Assembly: GCA_046757725.1 (NCBI GenBank)
Contig: JBHHYU010000060.1
Coordinates: 1 to 19,793, forward strand
Direction: 5' to 3'
From: JBHHYU01 sp046757725
Lineage (GTDB): Bacteria > Desulfobacterota > Binatia > UBA9968
DNA: 19,793 nucleotides
Every line of letters begins with the position of its first letter. Position 1 is the stretch's first letter. Under the pieces are notes generated by a model. The model was not told the DNA's origin. It saw nothing but the letters and a program-made list of their open reading frames with translations, and made no database searches. The position numbers and the translations under genes were made by a program. Positions 1 to 8,679 of this stretch are shown here, one piece after another.

Positions 1-304
1 TTCCTTGGGCTGCGACCACAGCTTAGGGGCCTTGACTTTTAAGACAGTTGCTCAGGCCTCAAGGCTTCCTCCCTCGAAACTGGGTGCATAGTAGCACGGT
101 GCAGGGGGCCGGCTCCGAAGAAAGGGAGACGGCCGACACTGAAGCACCTTGAGAGAAATGGGCCTGATAGGTTAAGGACTTAGGGGCAGAGAAGTAGAAG
201 TCTATCGGCTCCCACTGAGGAGCGGGCCCCCTGCACCCAACCGAAACGCCACACTTTTTACGGTAGAGCCGCCGGGTTCTTGACCTTCTCCTCGCTCCCA
301 TCGT
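1..304. other. Non-coding region upstream of the MetE-like gene
   Basis: I see no credible gene here. An open frame on the minus strand (59-448) runs through the region but overlaps the start of the MetE-like gene, has no recognisable motif and looks like chance. The main structure is the inverted repeat at 98-116/219-237, listed separately. I did not find a convincing sigma-70 promoter or a Shine-Dalgarno sequence before the start codon at 305. Confidence 0.6.
98..237. repeat. 19-nt inverted repeat with about 100-nt spacer
   Basis: The arms at 98-116 and 219-237 are reverse complements at 18 of 19 positions (core GGTGCAGGGGGCC against GGCCCCCTGCACC). Transcribed from the plus strand they would form a strong GC-rich stem closing a loop of about 100 nt, ending some 68 nt before the MetE-like start codon. 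I see no target-site duplication at the outer ends, which argues against a small transposon. It could be a structured leader RNA or a remnant of a mobile element. Confidence 0.5.
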
Positions 305-1477
305 ATGGTTCAGAAAATGAAAGATGCCAAAGAAAAAACGCTGCACAAACTTAGAAACGATGTAGTTGGCAGCCTGTTGCGTCCCGCTCATCTCAAAGAG
401 GCCCGCTCGTGCTTTGACAAGGGTAAGATTGGCCCCGACGAACTTCAACGGATCGAGGATCAGGCCATTCGTGATGCTGTTCTTCTGCAGGAGAAAGCCG
501 GGCTCGACGTGGTCACTGACGGCGAGTTTCGGCGCCTTAACTTTCAGGACAGTTTTGGGGCGTCCGTGACGGGTTTTGATGCGGGTCGTGCGGATATCGA
601 ACTGTATGAAGCACGAGTCGAGGGTGCCCAGCCACTCCAGCGCTGGGAAATTCCGGAACAGGAAATCAAGGGAACCCCAATATCGCAGCGGCGGCCAGCC
701 ATCGAACGATTACATCTCGTTCGCAATTTTCCCTTAGAAGAATATTTGTTTGTGAGCCGTACGGCGAAAACACCTGCGAAGGTAACAGTGATTGGACCCG
801 ACCGGATCTGTCAGCGCTTTGACTACCAGGGCTCACGTTCCATCTACGCTTCTATTGACGACTTTATGGCCGACGTAGTAGGGATCGAGCGGCAGATCGT
901 GTCCGGACTGGTGGAGGCCGGCTGTCGCTATATCCAGATCGATGCGCCAGGATATACAGCGTATGTTGACCCTCCTTCCCTCGACTCGATGCGCCAAAGG
1001 AATGAGGATCCCATGGAGAACTTATCCCGCTCCATTAAGGCCGATAATAAAATCCTCCAGGGTTTTGAGAGAGTGACCTTTGGAATCCATCTGTGCCGGG
1101 GAAATCAGCGCAGCATGTGGCATCGAGAGGGAAGCTATGATGCCATCGCCGAGAGACTTTTTAGCGAACTCGATCACGACCGCCTCCTATTGGAGTACGA
1201 TAGTCCCCGGGCCGGCACATTCGAACCGTTACGTTTTGTCCCAAAGCACAAGCTCGTGGTGCTTGGATTAGTCAGTACCAAAGTGCCTGTCATTGAAAAG
1301 ATCGATACGCTCAAGCGGCGTATCGAGGAAGCAAACAAGTATATTCCTCTCGACCAGCTTGCTATCAGTCCTCAATGTGGGTTCGCCTCGGATGTGGTGG
1401 GGAACCTAATCAGCGAAGATGATCAAAAGAGAAAACTTGAAGTTGTGGCAGAAACGGCACGGCAAGTGTGGGGATAG
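305..1477 (+). CDS. MetE-like cobalamin-independent methyltransferase-family protein
   Basis: A 390-residue protein of the UROD/MetE-like TIM-barrel superfamily, resembling the C-terminal catalytic half of cobalamin-independent methionine synthase. The family's zinc site is visible: His262 and Cys264 in GIHLCRG, Glu297 in LLEYDSPRAG and Cys358 in ISPQCGF. Near the N-terminus VVTDGEFRR (residues 69-77) is also typical. The protein lacks the N-terminal half of MetE, so it is unlikely to be the housekeeping enzyme. Single-barrel relatives include methylthiol transferases and the epoxyalkane:coenzyme M transferase; the true thiol and donor cannot be read from sequence. The ATG at 305 has no clear Shine-Dalgarno sequence, and an in-frame ATG at 317 is an alternative. 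It stands alone on the plus strand and converges with the CoA-transferase gene, 18 nt away. Confidence 0.85.
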   Translation: MVQKMKDAKEKTLHKLRNDVVGSLLRPAHLKEARSCFDKGKIGPDELQRIEDQAIRDAVLLQEKAGLDVVTDGEFRRLNFQDSFGASVTGFDAGRADIELYEARVEGAQPLQRWEIPEQEIKGTPISQRRPAIERLHLVRNFPLEEYLFVSRTAKTPAKVTVIGPDRICQRFDYQGSRSIYASIDDFMADVVGIERQIVSGLVEAGCRYIQIDAPGYTAYVDPPSLDSMRQRNEDPMENLSRSIKADNKILQGFERVTFGIHLCRGNQRSMWHREGSYDAIAERLFSELDHDRLLLEYDSPRAGTFEPLRFVPKHKLVVLGLVSTKVPVIEKIDTLKRRIEEANKYIPLDQLAISPQCGFASDVVGNLISEDDQKRKLEVVAETARQVWG

Positions 1478-1495
1478 GAAAAAACCCGCCCTCTG

Positions 1496-2689
1496 TTATT
1501 TTTGCGTCAGGGTAATACCTTGACCCTCCAGCTCCATGACAGCTTCCTGACTATACCCAAGTTCAGCAAGAACAACCTCGGTATGCTCTCCTGGTAGCGG
1601 TGGTGGTTTTGTTTCTTTTCCCGGCAAGCCCACGTGGTTGACTGGAGATCCCACAAACTTCATGGCGCCGGCCTTGGGATGTTCTATTTCTTCGACCAGA
1701 TCAAGATGCTCGACTTGGGGATCCGCCAGTACTTCTGCCATGTTATAAAGCGGTACCGAAGGGACGTCATTTTCTTCCAGCCTTTTTAGCCATTCGGCCC
1801 GCGTCTTGCCGGTAAAGGTCCGCGCCAGCTCCCGCTGTAACGCCTGGTAATTTTGGCAACGATCGTTTCGGCTCTTGAATCTTTGATCTTTTGCAAGATC
1901 TGCCCGCTCCACGGCCTTCAGGAGCCCCATCCAGAACTTCTCCGGGACTGAACAGTGAATGACCAGCGGCAATCCGTCGCTGGCCAGGAAGGAAAAGGCA
2001 TGAGCGTTTTTGACTCTGGCGATCCGCTTAGGGACAACTCCTGTCCTCATATAACCCGCTGCCGTCTCCCCGATGAAAGAGAGAGTGGCCTGGAGCAAAG
2101 AGGTTTCCACCCTAGATCCCTTACCTGTCTTCTGGCGCGCAAGGAGAGCTCCCAAGAGGCCGTACCCCGCAGAGAGGCCGGTAACATAGTCGGATAACGC
2201 AATTCCCATGACCTTCGGTTCATCGGGATCCGTGAGCACGCTCAAAAGCCCACCTATGGCCTGACCTAGCGTATCAAATCCAGGTTTATTGGCGTAGGGA
2301 CCGGTTTGACCAAACGCGGATATCGAGCAATAAATCAAGCCGGGATTGACCAGCTGTAGGGTCTCGTAGCCCAACCCAAGTCTGTCCGCCGTTCCCGGTC
2401 GGAAATTCTCTACAAAGACGTCCGCTCTCTTTACCAACTCCGTGCAGATTTCTCTCCCCTTCTCTGCCTTCAGGTCAAGGATCAGACTCTCTTTGTTACG
2501 GTTCAGGTGACCGAAGTTCGGACTAAAAACGGGATCCGAAGCAAAATAACGATAAGGATCTCCCTTTGGAGGTGCTTCGATCTTGATGACCCGTGCCCCA
2601 AGATTTGCTAAAAGGGCCGCCGCATAGGGGCCCGTCACATACGTGGAGCATTCAATAACGGTAATGTCCGTGAGCGCGTTGATTCGCAC
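1496..2689 (-). CDS. CaiB/BaiF family (class III) CoA-transferase
   Basis: A 397-residue protein, the usual length for class III CoA-transferases, which move CoA between carboxylic acids through mixed-anhydride and aspartyl-CoA thioester intermediates. The N-terminal Rossmann part has the family hallmarks: TYVTGPYAAALLANLGARVIKIE (quoted in part: GPYAAALLANLGA, residues 20-32), then LNRNKESLILDLK and VENFRPGT. The catalytic aspartate is probably Asp167 in IALSDYVTG. The C-terminal part has the expected RAEWLKRLEENDVPSVP segment. The start is GTG at 2689 with only a weak ribosome site. The gene lies 57 nt downstream of the M24 gene on the same strand, so the two are probably co-transcribed. 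The acyl substrate is unknown; it could activate the product of the HyuA/HyuB system encoded divergently. Confidence 0.9.
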   Translation of the reverse strand: MRINALTDITVIECSTYVTGPYAAALLANLGARVIKIEAPPKGDPYRYFASDPVFSPNFGHLNRNKESLILDLKAEKGREICTELVKRADVFVENFRPGTADRLGLGYETLQLVNPGLIYCSISAFGQTGPYANKPGFDTLGQAIGGLLSVLTDPDEPKVMGIALSDYVTGLSAGYGLLGALLARQKTGKGSRVETSLLQATLSFIGETAAGYMRTGVVPKRIARVKNAHAFSFLASDGLPLVIHCSVPEKFWMGLLKAVERADLAKDQRFKSRNDRCQNYQALQRELARTFTGKTRAEWLKRLEENDVPSVPLYNMAEVLADPQVEHLDLVEEIEHPKAGAMKFVGSPVNHVGLPGKETKPPPLPGEHTEVVLAELGYSQEAVMELEGQGITLTQK

Positions 2690-2746
2690 AATAACTTTTT
2701 CTCTGCGGGCAGACCTCGTTGGTTATCTACCCCGGACTAGTAAACG

Positions 2747-3994
2747 TTAACGAGGTGCTACGAGGATTTCATCCCGCGGAAAACAGTCCAGGATCTCAGC
2801 TCCATTCTTGGTAACCACCAGCATATTTTCCAGCCTAACACCACCGACACGGGTCTCACCTTCCCGGGACTCCACAGCGATGGTCATGCCCTCTTCAAAG
2901 ACCTGAGGAAACTTCAATGACCATTGGCGGTTGATGATGGGCATATCGTAGTTGCCGCCTCCTCTCAACCCTATGCCATGCCCGATTTCACTGGCCAGGA
3001 CCTCAGCCTCTTCCTTGTATCCCCATGTGGTGGCCGGCGGAAAATGCTTGGCGGCGTCCGCGGTGGTTTTTCCAGGTTTGATCTCCGCTATGATCGCATC
3101 GATCCGATCCCGCAACTTTTTATACCAATCCTTCTCCCTGTCATTCGGTTTTCTCCCAATGATGAAACTTCGGTAGGTACAACTGCCATAGCCCATATAG
3201 GTGGCACCGCACAGAGACCCATAAACCAAGTCTCCTACCCTCAGGATCCTACTCGTTTGATGAAAACCTCTATCAAAGGTGGTTGGCCCCGTTCGCCAGC
3301 CACCAGGGACGGCCACCTCAGCCCCGTAAGCATAACCCGTACCTGCAGCGACTGGAGAGAGGTCGGTATCCTTGATCCCAGGTCGGAGCGTCTCCCAGAT
3401 GCGGTACCAGACCCCGTCCACGATCGCGGCGATCATCTGGAGACAATGGATCTCATCCTGGTTTTTGATGGTTTTTGCCTCGAGCATCAGATTCCGGCTA
3501 TCTACCAGATTTTTTACCCCTGCAGAGTTCAATGCCTCTCGGGCAATACCGTCAAATCCAGCTATACCGATCTTCTCGTTGAGAAGACCGCGCGCTTCGA
3601 GTTCGTGTTTGATATCAGCTGCAAACTGCTTCGCCTCGTCCCGACTGGCATCCAATCCAGGCGCCCCGGTAAGCCACGCACGTGCGGGACGCCACTCCTT
3701 GATCCATGGTGCCTGATCAGGCATCTGATGGTAATAGCCGTTATGCTCATACATGACGGAGTCATGTTCAGCAAAAAAAAGGACATAACGGGTCATGGGA
3801 TAATTAAACCCTTTCAGACCGGTCAGGTACCGAATATTGACCGTACCGGCCTCGAGCAGGACAGGGATACCGTATTTTCGCATTGTTGTCCTGGCTCGCT
3901 CCTCTCGATATTTCCGCATGCGGTCCGTATTCAGACGTTCCTGCCAATCGGCAGTGGCAGGGCCAAAAGTGAGTTTGGGTGCATACTTGATCAT
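2747..3994 (-). CDS. M24 (Xaa-Pro peptidase/creatinase/DddP-like) family protein with altered metal site
   Basis: A 415-residue pita-bread-fold protein. An N-terminal creatinase-type domain covers roughly residues 1-180 and the catalytic domain follows. His339 (SEIGHGIGLRG), Glu375 (TIAVES) and Glu389 (GVRLEN) match the second half of the dinuclear metal site. The aspartates expected in the GDLV segment are missing: by spacing, Ser260, Cys262 and Cys272 occupy the positions that are Asp in DddP-type enzymes. Either the protein binds metal differently or, like creatinase, it acts without metal, so I do not assign a peptidase or DMSP-lyase activity. I chose ATG 3994 because AAGGAGG lies 5 nt upstream; an in-frame TTG at 4012 lies on the far side of that site. 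It is the first gene of a unit with the CoA-transferase and is divergent from hyuA. Confidence 0.85.
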   Translation of the reverse strand: MIKYAPKLTFGPATADWQERLNTDRMRKYREERARTTMRKYGIPVLLEAGTVNIRYLTGLKGFNYPMTRYVLFFAEHDSVMYEHNGYYHQMPDQAPWIKEWRPARAWLTGAPGLDASRDEAKQFAADIKHELEARGLLNEKIGIAGFDGIAREALNSAGVKNLVDSRNLMLEAKTIKNQDEIHCLQMIAAIVDGVWYRIWETLRPGIKDTDLSPVAAGTGYAYGAEVAVPGGWRTGPTTFDRGFHQTSRILRVGDLVYGSLCGATYMGYGSCTYRSFIIGRKPNDREKDWYKKLRDRIDAIIAEIKPGKTTADAAKHFPPATTWGYKEEAEVLASEIGHGIGLRGGGNYDMPIINRQWSLKFPQVFEEGMTIAVESREGETRVGGVRLENMLVVTKNGAEILDCFPRDEILVAPR

Positions 3995-3999
3995 ATAGA

Positions 4000-4006
4000 C
4001 CTCCTT
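4000..4006 (-). promoter_or_regulatory. Ribosome binding site fixing the M24 gene start
   Basis: On the minus strand AAGGAGG is followed by a 5-nt spacer and ATG at 3994. It decides the start codon in favour of ATG 3994 over the upstream in-frame TTG at 4012. Confidence 0.85.
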
Positions 4007-4058
4007 AGGCAACTCATCTAAACCAATAATGAGTTCATAAGTATCCTGACATGTTCAT

Positions 4059-4085
4059 GTTCCCTGAGAACGGCTGGCCCTCAGG
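4059..4085. promoter_or_regulatory. Candidate operator (overlapping inverted repeats)
   Basis: GTTC at 4059-4062 pairs with GAAC at 4068-4071 as an imperfect 13-bp palindrome. Overlapping it, CCTGAG at 4063-4068 pairs with CTCAGG at 4080-4085 across an 11-nt spacer. The position, about 65-90 bp upstream of the M24 start in a divergent intergenic region, fits a regulator site, but such short repeats can occur by chance. Confidence 0.25.
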
Positions 4086-4243
4086 ACTCCCCCTTTGGCC
4101 ACCAAATGACGACTTACTTATGCACTCCCTAATAGTAGTTCGATCTTCCAAAAGCGCTTCAATTCAACTTGGATTATCTGTTACTGCAACAATATTAGGG
4201 TGGGTCACAAAGGTTTCTACCACAACTTTCATGATTAACCTGC

Positions 4244-4272
4244 TTGACACGGAACCTTACCTTGGTTCATAT
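4244..4272 (+). promoter_or_regulatory. Candidate sigma-70 promoter for the hyuA run
   Basis: A perfect -35 hexamer, TTGACA at 4244-4249, is followed by 17 nt and a weak -10-like TCATAT at 4267-4272. The predicted start of transcription lies about 40 nt before the hyuA ATG. The -10 matches only three of six consensus bases, so the call is moderate. Confidence 0.4.
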
Positions 4273-4318
4273 CACTTATTCAAGAACCTGAGAACCGCAG
4301 CGTAGACGACACAGGCAG

Positions 4319-6433
4319 ATGACAAAGAATCAGCAATTCCTTGTTGGCGTAGACACCGGAGGAACATTTACCGACATAGTGGTAATGGCCGAGTCTGGAG
4401 AGGTTTGGACATCGAAGGCCCCTACCACGCCGGACGATTTCTCCCGGGGAGTGATGGACGCCCTCTCAGAGGTCGCACGGTCCATCGGCATAGAGCGCGC
4501 AAAGCTTCTCGCCCGCACTACTCTCTTCAAACACGGCAGTACGGTGGCCACCAACGCCCTCATCACGCACAACGGAGTCAGAACCGGTCTTATCACGACC
4601 AAGGGTTTCGAAGATACGACCGAGATCATGCGCGCCATCGGGCGCGTGGACGGGCTATCGGAAGAGCAAATACGGCACGCCACCTGGGTCACCAAGCCGG
4701 AGCCGTTCGTCCCGCGGGAACGGGTGATCGGAGTGCGGGAGCGGATGGATTACCAGGGACAGGAAATCATCCCGCTCCATCGAAGCGACGTGATGGACGC
4801 TATCCGCCGACTCATCGAGGAGGAAAAAGTTGAAGCGATCGCCGTGAGCCTCATGCACGCTTGGGCCAATCCGGCGCACGAACAGGAAATTCGGAGTCTG
4901 GCCCTCGAGGCCGACTCTTTGGGAAGAGTCTTCTGGTCTTTCAGCAGCGCCCTAGCGCAGGTAGCGGGCGAGTACGCCCGTGCCAATACCGCGATCCTGA
5001 ACAGCTACCTGGGACCCACGGTGGAGCATTACCTGAAAGGGCTGGAAAATAAGCTTCGGGCCGGAGGCTTGAAAGGGGCGCTCCTGATCATGCAGGGAAA
5101 TGGCGGCGTAGCCCACCGGGAGCATGTCAGCGCCATCGCCAATCTTCAATCGGGGCCGGCGGGCGGTATGATCGCTTCCTCCCACGTCGCGGAGATGCTA
5201 AAGCACAAACACGTCATCACCACCGACATGGGAGGCACGAGCTTCGACGTCGGGCTCATCACCGAAGGGTACTGGAGATACGCCCAGGAGCCGATCGTCG
5301 AGCGCTTCCGCATGCTCCAGCCAATCATCGACATCGAGTCGATCGGGGCCGGCGGCGGTACCATCGCCCGGGTTGACCCGGACACGGGAAGACTTCTCGT
5401 CGGGCCGCGAAGTGCCGGCGCGAACCCCGGACCGGTCTGCTACGATACGGGAGGAGACGAGGTCACGGTAACCGACGCGGATCTAGCCCTCGGTCTCATC
5501 AACCCGGACTATTTTCTCGGCGGAAGGAAATCCCTGAACAGGAAGAAGGCCCTCAAAACCATCGAAGAGAAGATCGCCCGGCCCTTAAAGCTCACGGTCG
5601 TCGAAGCAGCAGCAGGAATCTATGACATCGTCAACAGCAAGATGTCGGACTTGATCCGCCGTCAGGTGGTGCGCACAGGCTACCTACCGGAAGAGTTCGT
5701 GATCTACGCCTTTGGCGGAGCCGGTCCGGTCCATGCCCACGGATTCGCAGCCGAGCTGGGAATCAAAAAGGTCCACATCTTTGCCACTTCACCCGTATTC
5801 TCTGCCTTCGGTGCAGCAACCGCGAATGTGATCCGCACCCGTGTGATGAGCTGTTACTACATCTTGCCCACGGAGCCTCCGGCGATTAACCAGCGACTCA
5901 AGGAGATCGAGGCGGAGATCAAAGAAGCGATGATAGCGGAAGGCTTTCGACCAAACCAGGTGGAGTTTCGCCGTTTCCTCACCATGCGCTACCGGCGCCA
6001 GACCGCAGGCGTTGAAATGCCGATCGCCTGGGATCGCTTCTCGCGTAAAAGAGTGGCGGAGCTTCAGAACACCTTCGAAAAGAAATACGAGGAACTCTAC
6101 GGTGCCGGAGCCGGTTACACGAAAGCCGGGATAGAGATCAGCGAGATGCGCGTCGATGCCGTCGGAACCGTTGCCAAGCCTCGTTTGAGTGCGAAGCGGG
6201 AGAAGAAAGTCGATCTAAAAACCGCTAAAAAAGGCAAACGTCGGATTTTCTTTACCCGGCCCGCCCGCAGATTTGTCGACACGCCGGTCTACGATTACGA
6301 GTGTCTCGGGGTCGGTTCGGTCGTGCGTGGTCCGGCGGTCATCGAGCTTCCGTTCACGACGACTCTGGTCCCGCCGGACAACCGGGTCACGGTGGATCCG
6401 TATTTGAACCTGATGATGGAGATCGGGCGATGA
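4319..6433 (+). CDS. hyuA: HyuA-type ATP-dependent hydantoinase/oxoprolinase/ketone carboxylase subunit
   Basis: A 704-residue protein of the HyuA family, the ATP-binding subunit of hydantoinases and 5-oxoprolinases and the equivalent subunit of acetone and acetophenone carboxylases. The N-terminal phosphate-binding motif GVDTGGTFTD is at residues 10-19. Further family signatures follow in order: GNGGVA, SGPAGG, TTDMGGTSFDVG (about residues 301-312), ESIGAGGGT and RSAGANPGP. The C-terminal part carries the FGGAGPVHA segment. These proteins phosphorylate the substrate carbonyl or enol for hydrolysis or carboxylation; the substrate cannot be told from sequence. The stop codon overlaps the hyuB start (ATGA at 6430-6433), so the subunits are translationally coupled. 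This gene and hyuB look more GC-rich than the M24 and CoA-transferase genes beside them. Confidence 0.92.
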   Translation: MTKNQQFLVGVDTGGTFTDIVVMAESGEVWTSKAPTTPDDFSRGVMDALSEVARSIGIERAKLLARTTLFKHGSTVATNALITHNGVRTGLITTKGFEDTTEIMRAIGRVDGLSEEQIRHATWVTKPEPFVPRERVIGVRERMDYQGQEIIPLHRSDVMDAIRRLIEEEKVEAIAVSLMHAWANPAHEQEIRSLALEADSLGRVFWSFSSALAQVAGEYARANTAILNSYLGPTVEHYLKGLENKLRAGGLKGALLIMQGNGGVAHREHVSAIANLQSGPAGGMIASSHVAEMLKHKHVITTDMGGTSFDVGLITEGYWRYAQEPIVERFRMLQPIIDIESIGAGGGTIARVDPDTGRLLVGPRSAGANPGPVCYDTGGDEVTVTDADLALGLINPDYFLGGRKSLNRKKALKTIEEKIARPLKLTVVEAAAGIYDIVNSKMSDLIRRQVVRTGYLPEEFVIYAFGGAGPVHAHGFAAELGIKKVHIFATSPVFSAFGAATANVIRTRVMSCYYILPTEPPAINQRLKEIEAEIKEAMIAEGFRPNQVEFRRFLTMRYRRQTAGVEMPIAWDRFSRKRVAELQNTFEKKYEELYGAGAGYTKAGIEISEMRVDAVGTVAKPRLSAKREKKVDLKTAKKGKRRIFFTRPARRFVDTPVYDYECLGVGSVVRGPAVIELPFTTTLVPPDNRVTVDPYLNLMMEIGR

Positions 6434-8679
6434 AAAAGAGAAAACGAACGCACCGATCCATCGATCCGATCCGCTACGAAATGTACGTCCATCGCCTTTG
6501 GGCGATCGGCGAAGAGGGACGCATGACTCTGCAGCGGGTCACCGCCTCACCGATCGTCTCCCAGGGGGGCGAATGCATGAGCTCGTTTTACGACGAAAAA
6601 AGTAATATGGTCCTAGCCTGCTCCGGACACTTGAGATTCGCCGCCGCCACCTCAGACGCCATCAAAGTCCTCATCAACTGGTTCGGCGAGTCCCCCGGCT
6701 TTTTCGAGGGCGACCAGGTCTTTTTCAATGACCCCTACGTCGCCGGTTCTCACACCTACGACATGATGGTGATCAAGCCGATCTTCCACCGCGGCAAGTT
6801 GATTGCCTGGACCGCAGCGAGCACCCACACGGCGGACACCGGCGGCCTGCTGAGAGGAGGTGCCTACGAGATCTTTCACGAGGGGATACGCATTCCGGGG
6901 CTCAAGGTCGTCGAGGGAGGAGCAGTCAGAGAGGACGTCTTCAGGGCACTCACCGGACAGTGCCGCGACCCGCAATATGTGGGACTCGATCTGAAAGCGA
7001 TGATCGCTGGGAACAACGTCTGCGCGCGGAGGTATTTGGGACTGGTGGAAAAATTCGGCCTCGACTTCGTCAAGGCTGCAGGACAAAAGATGATCGATGA
7101 CTCCGAGCAAAAGGCACGGGTCAAGCTCCAATCGATGCCCGACGGCACCTGGATAGCACGCCAGTATGTCACAACGCTCGACCGTAAGACGCGAAAATCT
7201 ATTGCCCAGCAGCTCTTTTGTACGATGACGAAGCAGGGCCAGGAACTCAGCTTCGACTTTAACGGGACAAGCCCCGAGACAGATACGGATCATAACTCCA
7301 CACTCCCGAGCACGGCAGCGCACATCGCATTGGCGCTGACCAACGCCCTGTTTTGGGACGTGCCGTGGAGCGACGGCAAGATGAAGCCTGTCAAAATCCA
7401 TGTCCCCGAAGGCTCGATCCTCAACTGCCGTTATCCCGCCGCCTGCGGTTCAGCCCCGCGGATCGGAAACGTAGTGGTCTCGACCGTCTGCGAATGTGTC
7501 TCAAAAATGATCTATGCCTCTGCTCGCCCCGACGACGTCAACGCCTCTACTTCCGGAAACCTCGAATTCGTCGGCGGCCCCGGCTACTTTTACGCCGGCC
7601 ACAACCGTCAGGGGATTCGCGTGGCACAGGGACTATACGACATCCACGGCTCCGGCATGGGCGCGTCGCCGAGCCGCGATGGTGTGAATACCGGTGGTCA
7701 CATGAACATTCCCTCCGCCGGGATCACTGACGTCGAGCGGATCGAGATGCAGTATCCCTTTCTTTACTTCACCCGTGCGCACAACCCCGACGGGAGCGGC
7801 TTCGGCAAATACCGGGGAGGCCTCGGAAGCTACCGGATGTATATGATCTATGGTTCGCAGGACTGCTCGGTCGACTATAAGCCCTATGGGGGCGTCGCCC
7901 AGGGAGGCTTCGGGCTCTGCGGCGGCTACCCGCAAGGGCGGGGCGCTTTTCGGGCACGCATCGATTCCGATCTTAGGCTCCTCGAACGGGTCAAAAATGG
8001 GGAATATCCCGACCGCCGGTCGCTGCGTGAGGGCACATGGGGAAAAATCTACCATCCGGGAGGTGTGCCGGAGAGAATTCCTCTGCCGGAGGGAAGTATC
8101 GTCATCGATTACGTCGCGGGAGGGGGCGGTTTCGGCGATCCGCTGGAGCGGGAGCTCGAGGCAGTTCAGCGCGATCTTTCTCAAGGCTGGCTGACGCAGG
8201 GGAGCGCGGAGCGGATCTACGGCGTCATCTTGGATCAAACAGGACAATGGGTCGATTCTAAGGCAACCGAAGAACGCCGGAAAGCGATCCGTGCGGATCG
8301 TCTTAAAGAAGGGAAGCCGCCCTCCGGGACAACAAGTTCCCTATCCTTGGCTTCGAGTCGAGGCCGCAAATCTGTCCTTCGTTTTCATGCCCTGCTTGAG
8401 ATCGCCCGTGACGGAGGGGAAGCCGTGATTCGCTGCAGCCGGTGCGGCCATCTTTTCTGCCGTGCCGACGAAAACTACAAGCTTTACGCCCTCAGACGCG
8501 TGGTCGATCTGAACGATTTCATGCCCCATCCCCTTCCGTCCGGGGAGCCTTTTGCAGGTGAGAACCACGAATATTTCTGTCCGGGATGCGCCACCCAGCT
8601 GCAGGTAGATCTGTATTGCCCCATGCTCGGTGGTGATTCGATTCTATGGGATACCTGCATCCACTCAGAGCGGCTGTAG
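6430..8679 (+). CDS. hyuB: HyuB-type subunit fused to acetone-carboxylase-gamma-like zinc domain
   Basis: A 749-residue partner subunit of HyuA. I start it at ATG 6430, in the ATGA overlap with hyuA, rather than at a longer in-frame opening inside hyuA. Residues 1 to about 620 are a HyuB domain: DPIRYEMYVHRL at the start, FNDPYVAGSHTYDM, then the glycine-rich YRGGLGSYR and GGGGFGDPLERE. A variable linker follows, then about 90 residues with Cys669-x2-Cys672-Gly-His674, ENYKLYAL and Cys717-x2-Cys720. This resembles the small gamma subunit of acetone carboxylase (the AcxC family), normally a separate gene. The fusion points to carboxylase-like rather than plain hydantoinase function, but carboxylation is inferred. 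The protein is cytoplasmic, with no signal peptide or membrane segment. Confidence 0.9.
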   Translation: MKKRKRTHRSIDPIRYEMYVHRLWAIGEEGRMTLQRVTASPIVSQGGECMSSFYDEKSNMVLACSGHLRFAAATSDAIKVLINWFGESPGFFEGDQVFFNDPYVAGSHTYDMMVIKPIFHRGKLIAWTAASTHTADTGGLLRGGAYEIFHEGIRIPGLKVVEGGAVREDVFRALTGQCRDPQYVGLDLKAMIAGNNVCARRYLGLVEKFGLDFVKAAGQKMIDDSEQKARVKLQSMPDGTWIARQYVTTLDRKTRKSIAQQLFCTMTKQGQELSFDFNGTSPETDTDHNSTLPSTAAHIALALTNALFWDVPWSDGKMKPVKIHVPEGSILNCRYPAACGSAPRIGNVVVSTVCECVSKMIYASARPDDVNASTSGNLEFVGGPGYFYAGHNRQGIRVAQGLYDIHGSGMGASPSRDGVNTGGHMNIPSAGITDVERIEMQYPFLYFTRAHNPDGSGFGKYRGGLGSYRMYMIYGSQDCSVDYKPYGGVAQGGFGLCGGYPQGRGAFRARIDSDLRLLERVKNGEYPDRRSLREGTWGKIYHPGGVPERIPLPEGSIVIDYVAGGGGFGDPLERELEAVQRDLSQGWLTQGSAERIYGVILDQTGQWVDSKATEERRKAIRADRLKEGKPPSGTTSSLSLASSRGRKSVLRFHALLEIARDGGEAVIRCSRCGHLFCRADENYKLYALRRVVDLNDFMPHPLPSGEPFAGENHEYFCPGCATQLQVDLYCPMLGGDSILWDTCIHSERL

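Larger units (their letters stand above)
3995..4318. other. Divergent control region between M24 and hyuA genes
   Basis: About 324 bp without a credible gene. A short plus-strand frame at 4051-4305 has no recognisable motif and no ribosome site. The region is more AT-rich than the flanking hyuA gene. It holds a promoter-like TTGACA element facing hyuA and two overlapping inverted repeats at 4059-4085, which would suit a regulator acting on both transcription units. No regulator gene is present in the window. Confidence 0.55.

Noticed and set aside
98..300. Cobalamin riboswitch before the MetE-like gene
   Set aside because: I looked because MetE homologues are often controlled by B12, but the B12-box and conserved core could not be found.
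2924..4021. A 365-codon plus-strand open frame
   Set aside because: It lies antisense to the M24 gene, which has family motifs and a strong ribosome site; the opposite frame shows no recognisable domain.
4051..4305. Small 84-codon plus-strand gene
   Set aside because: No ribosome site, no domain, overlaps the promoter-like elements for hyuA.
6652..7401. A 249-codon minus-strand open frame, with others at 7633-8247 and 8484-8939
   Set aside because: All are antisense to hyuB or straddle its end and lack family motifs; long shadow frames are common in GC-rich genes.
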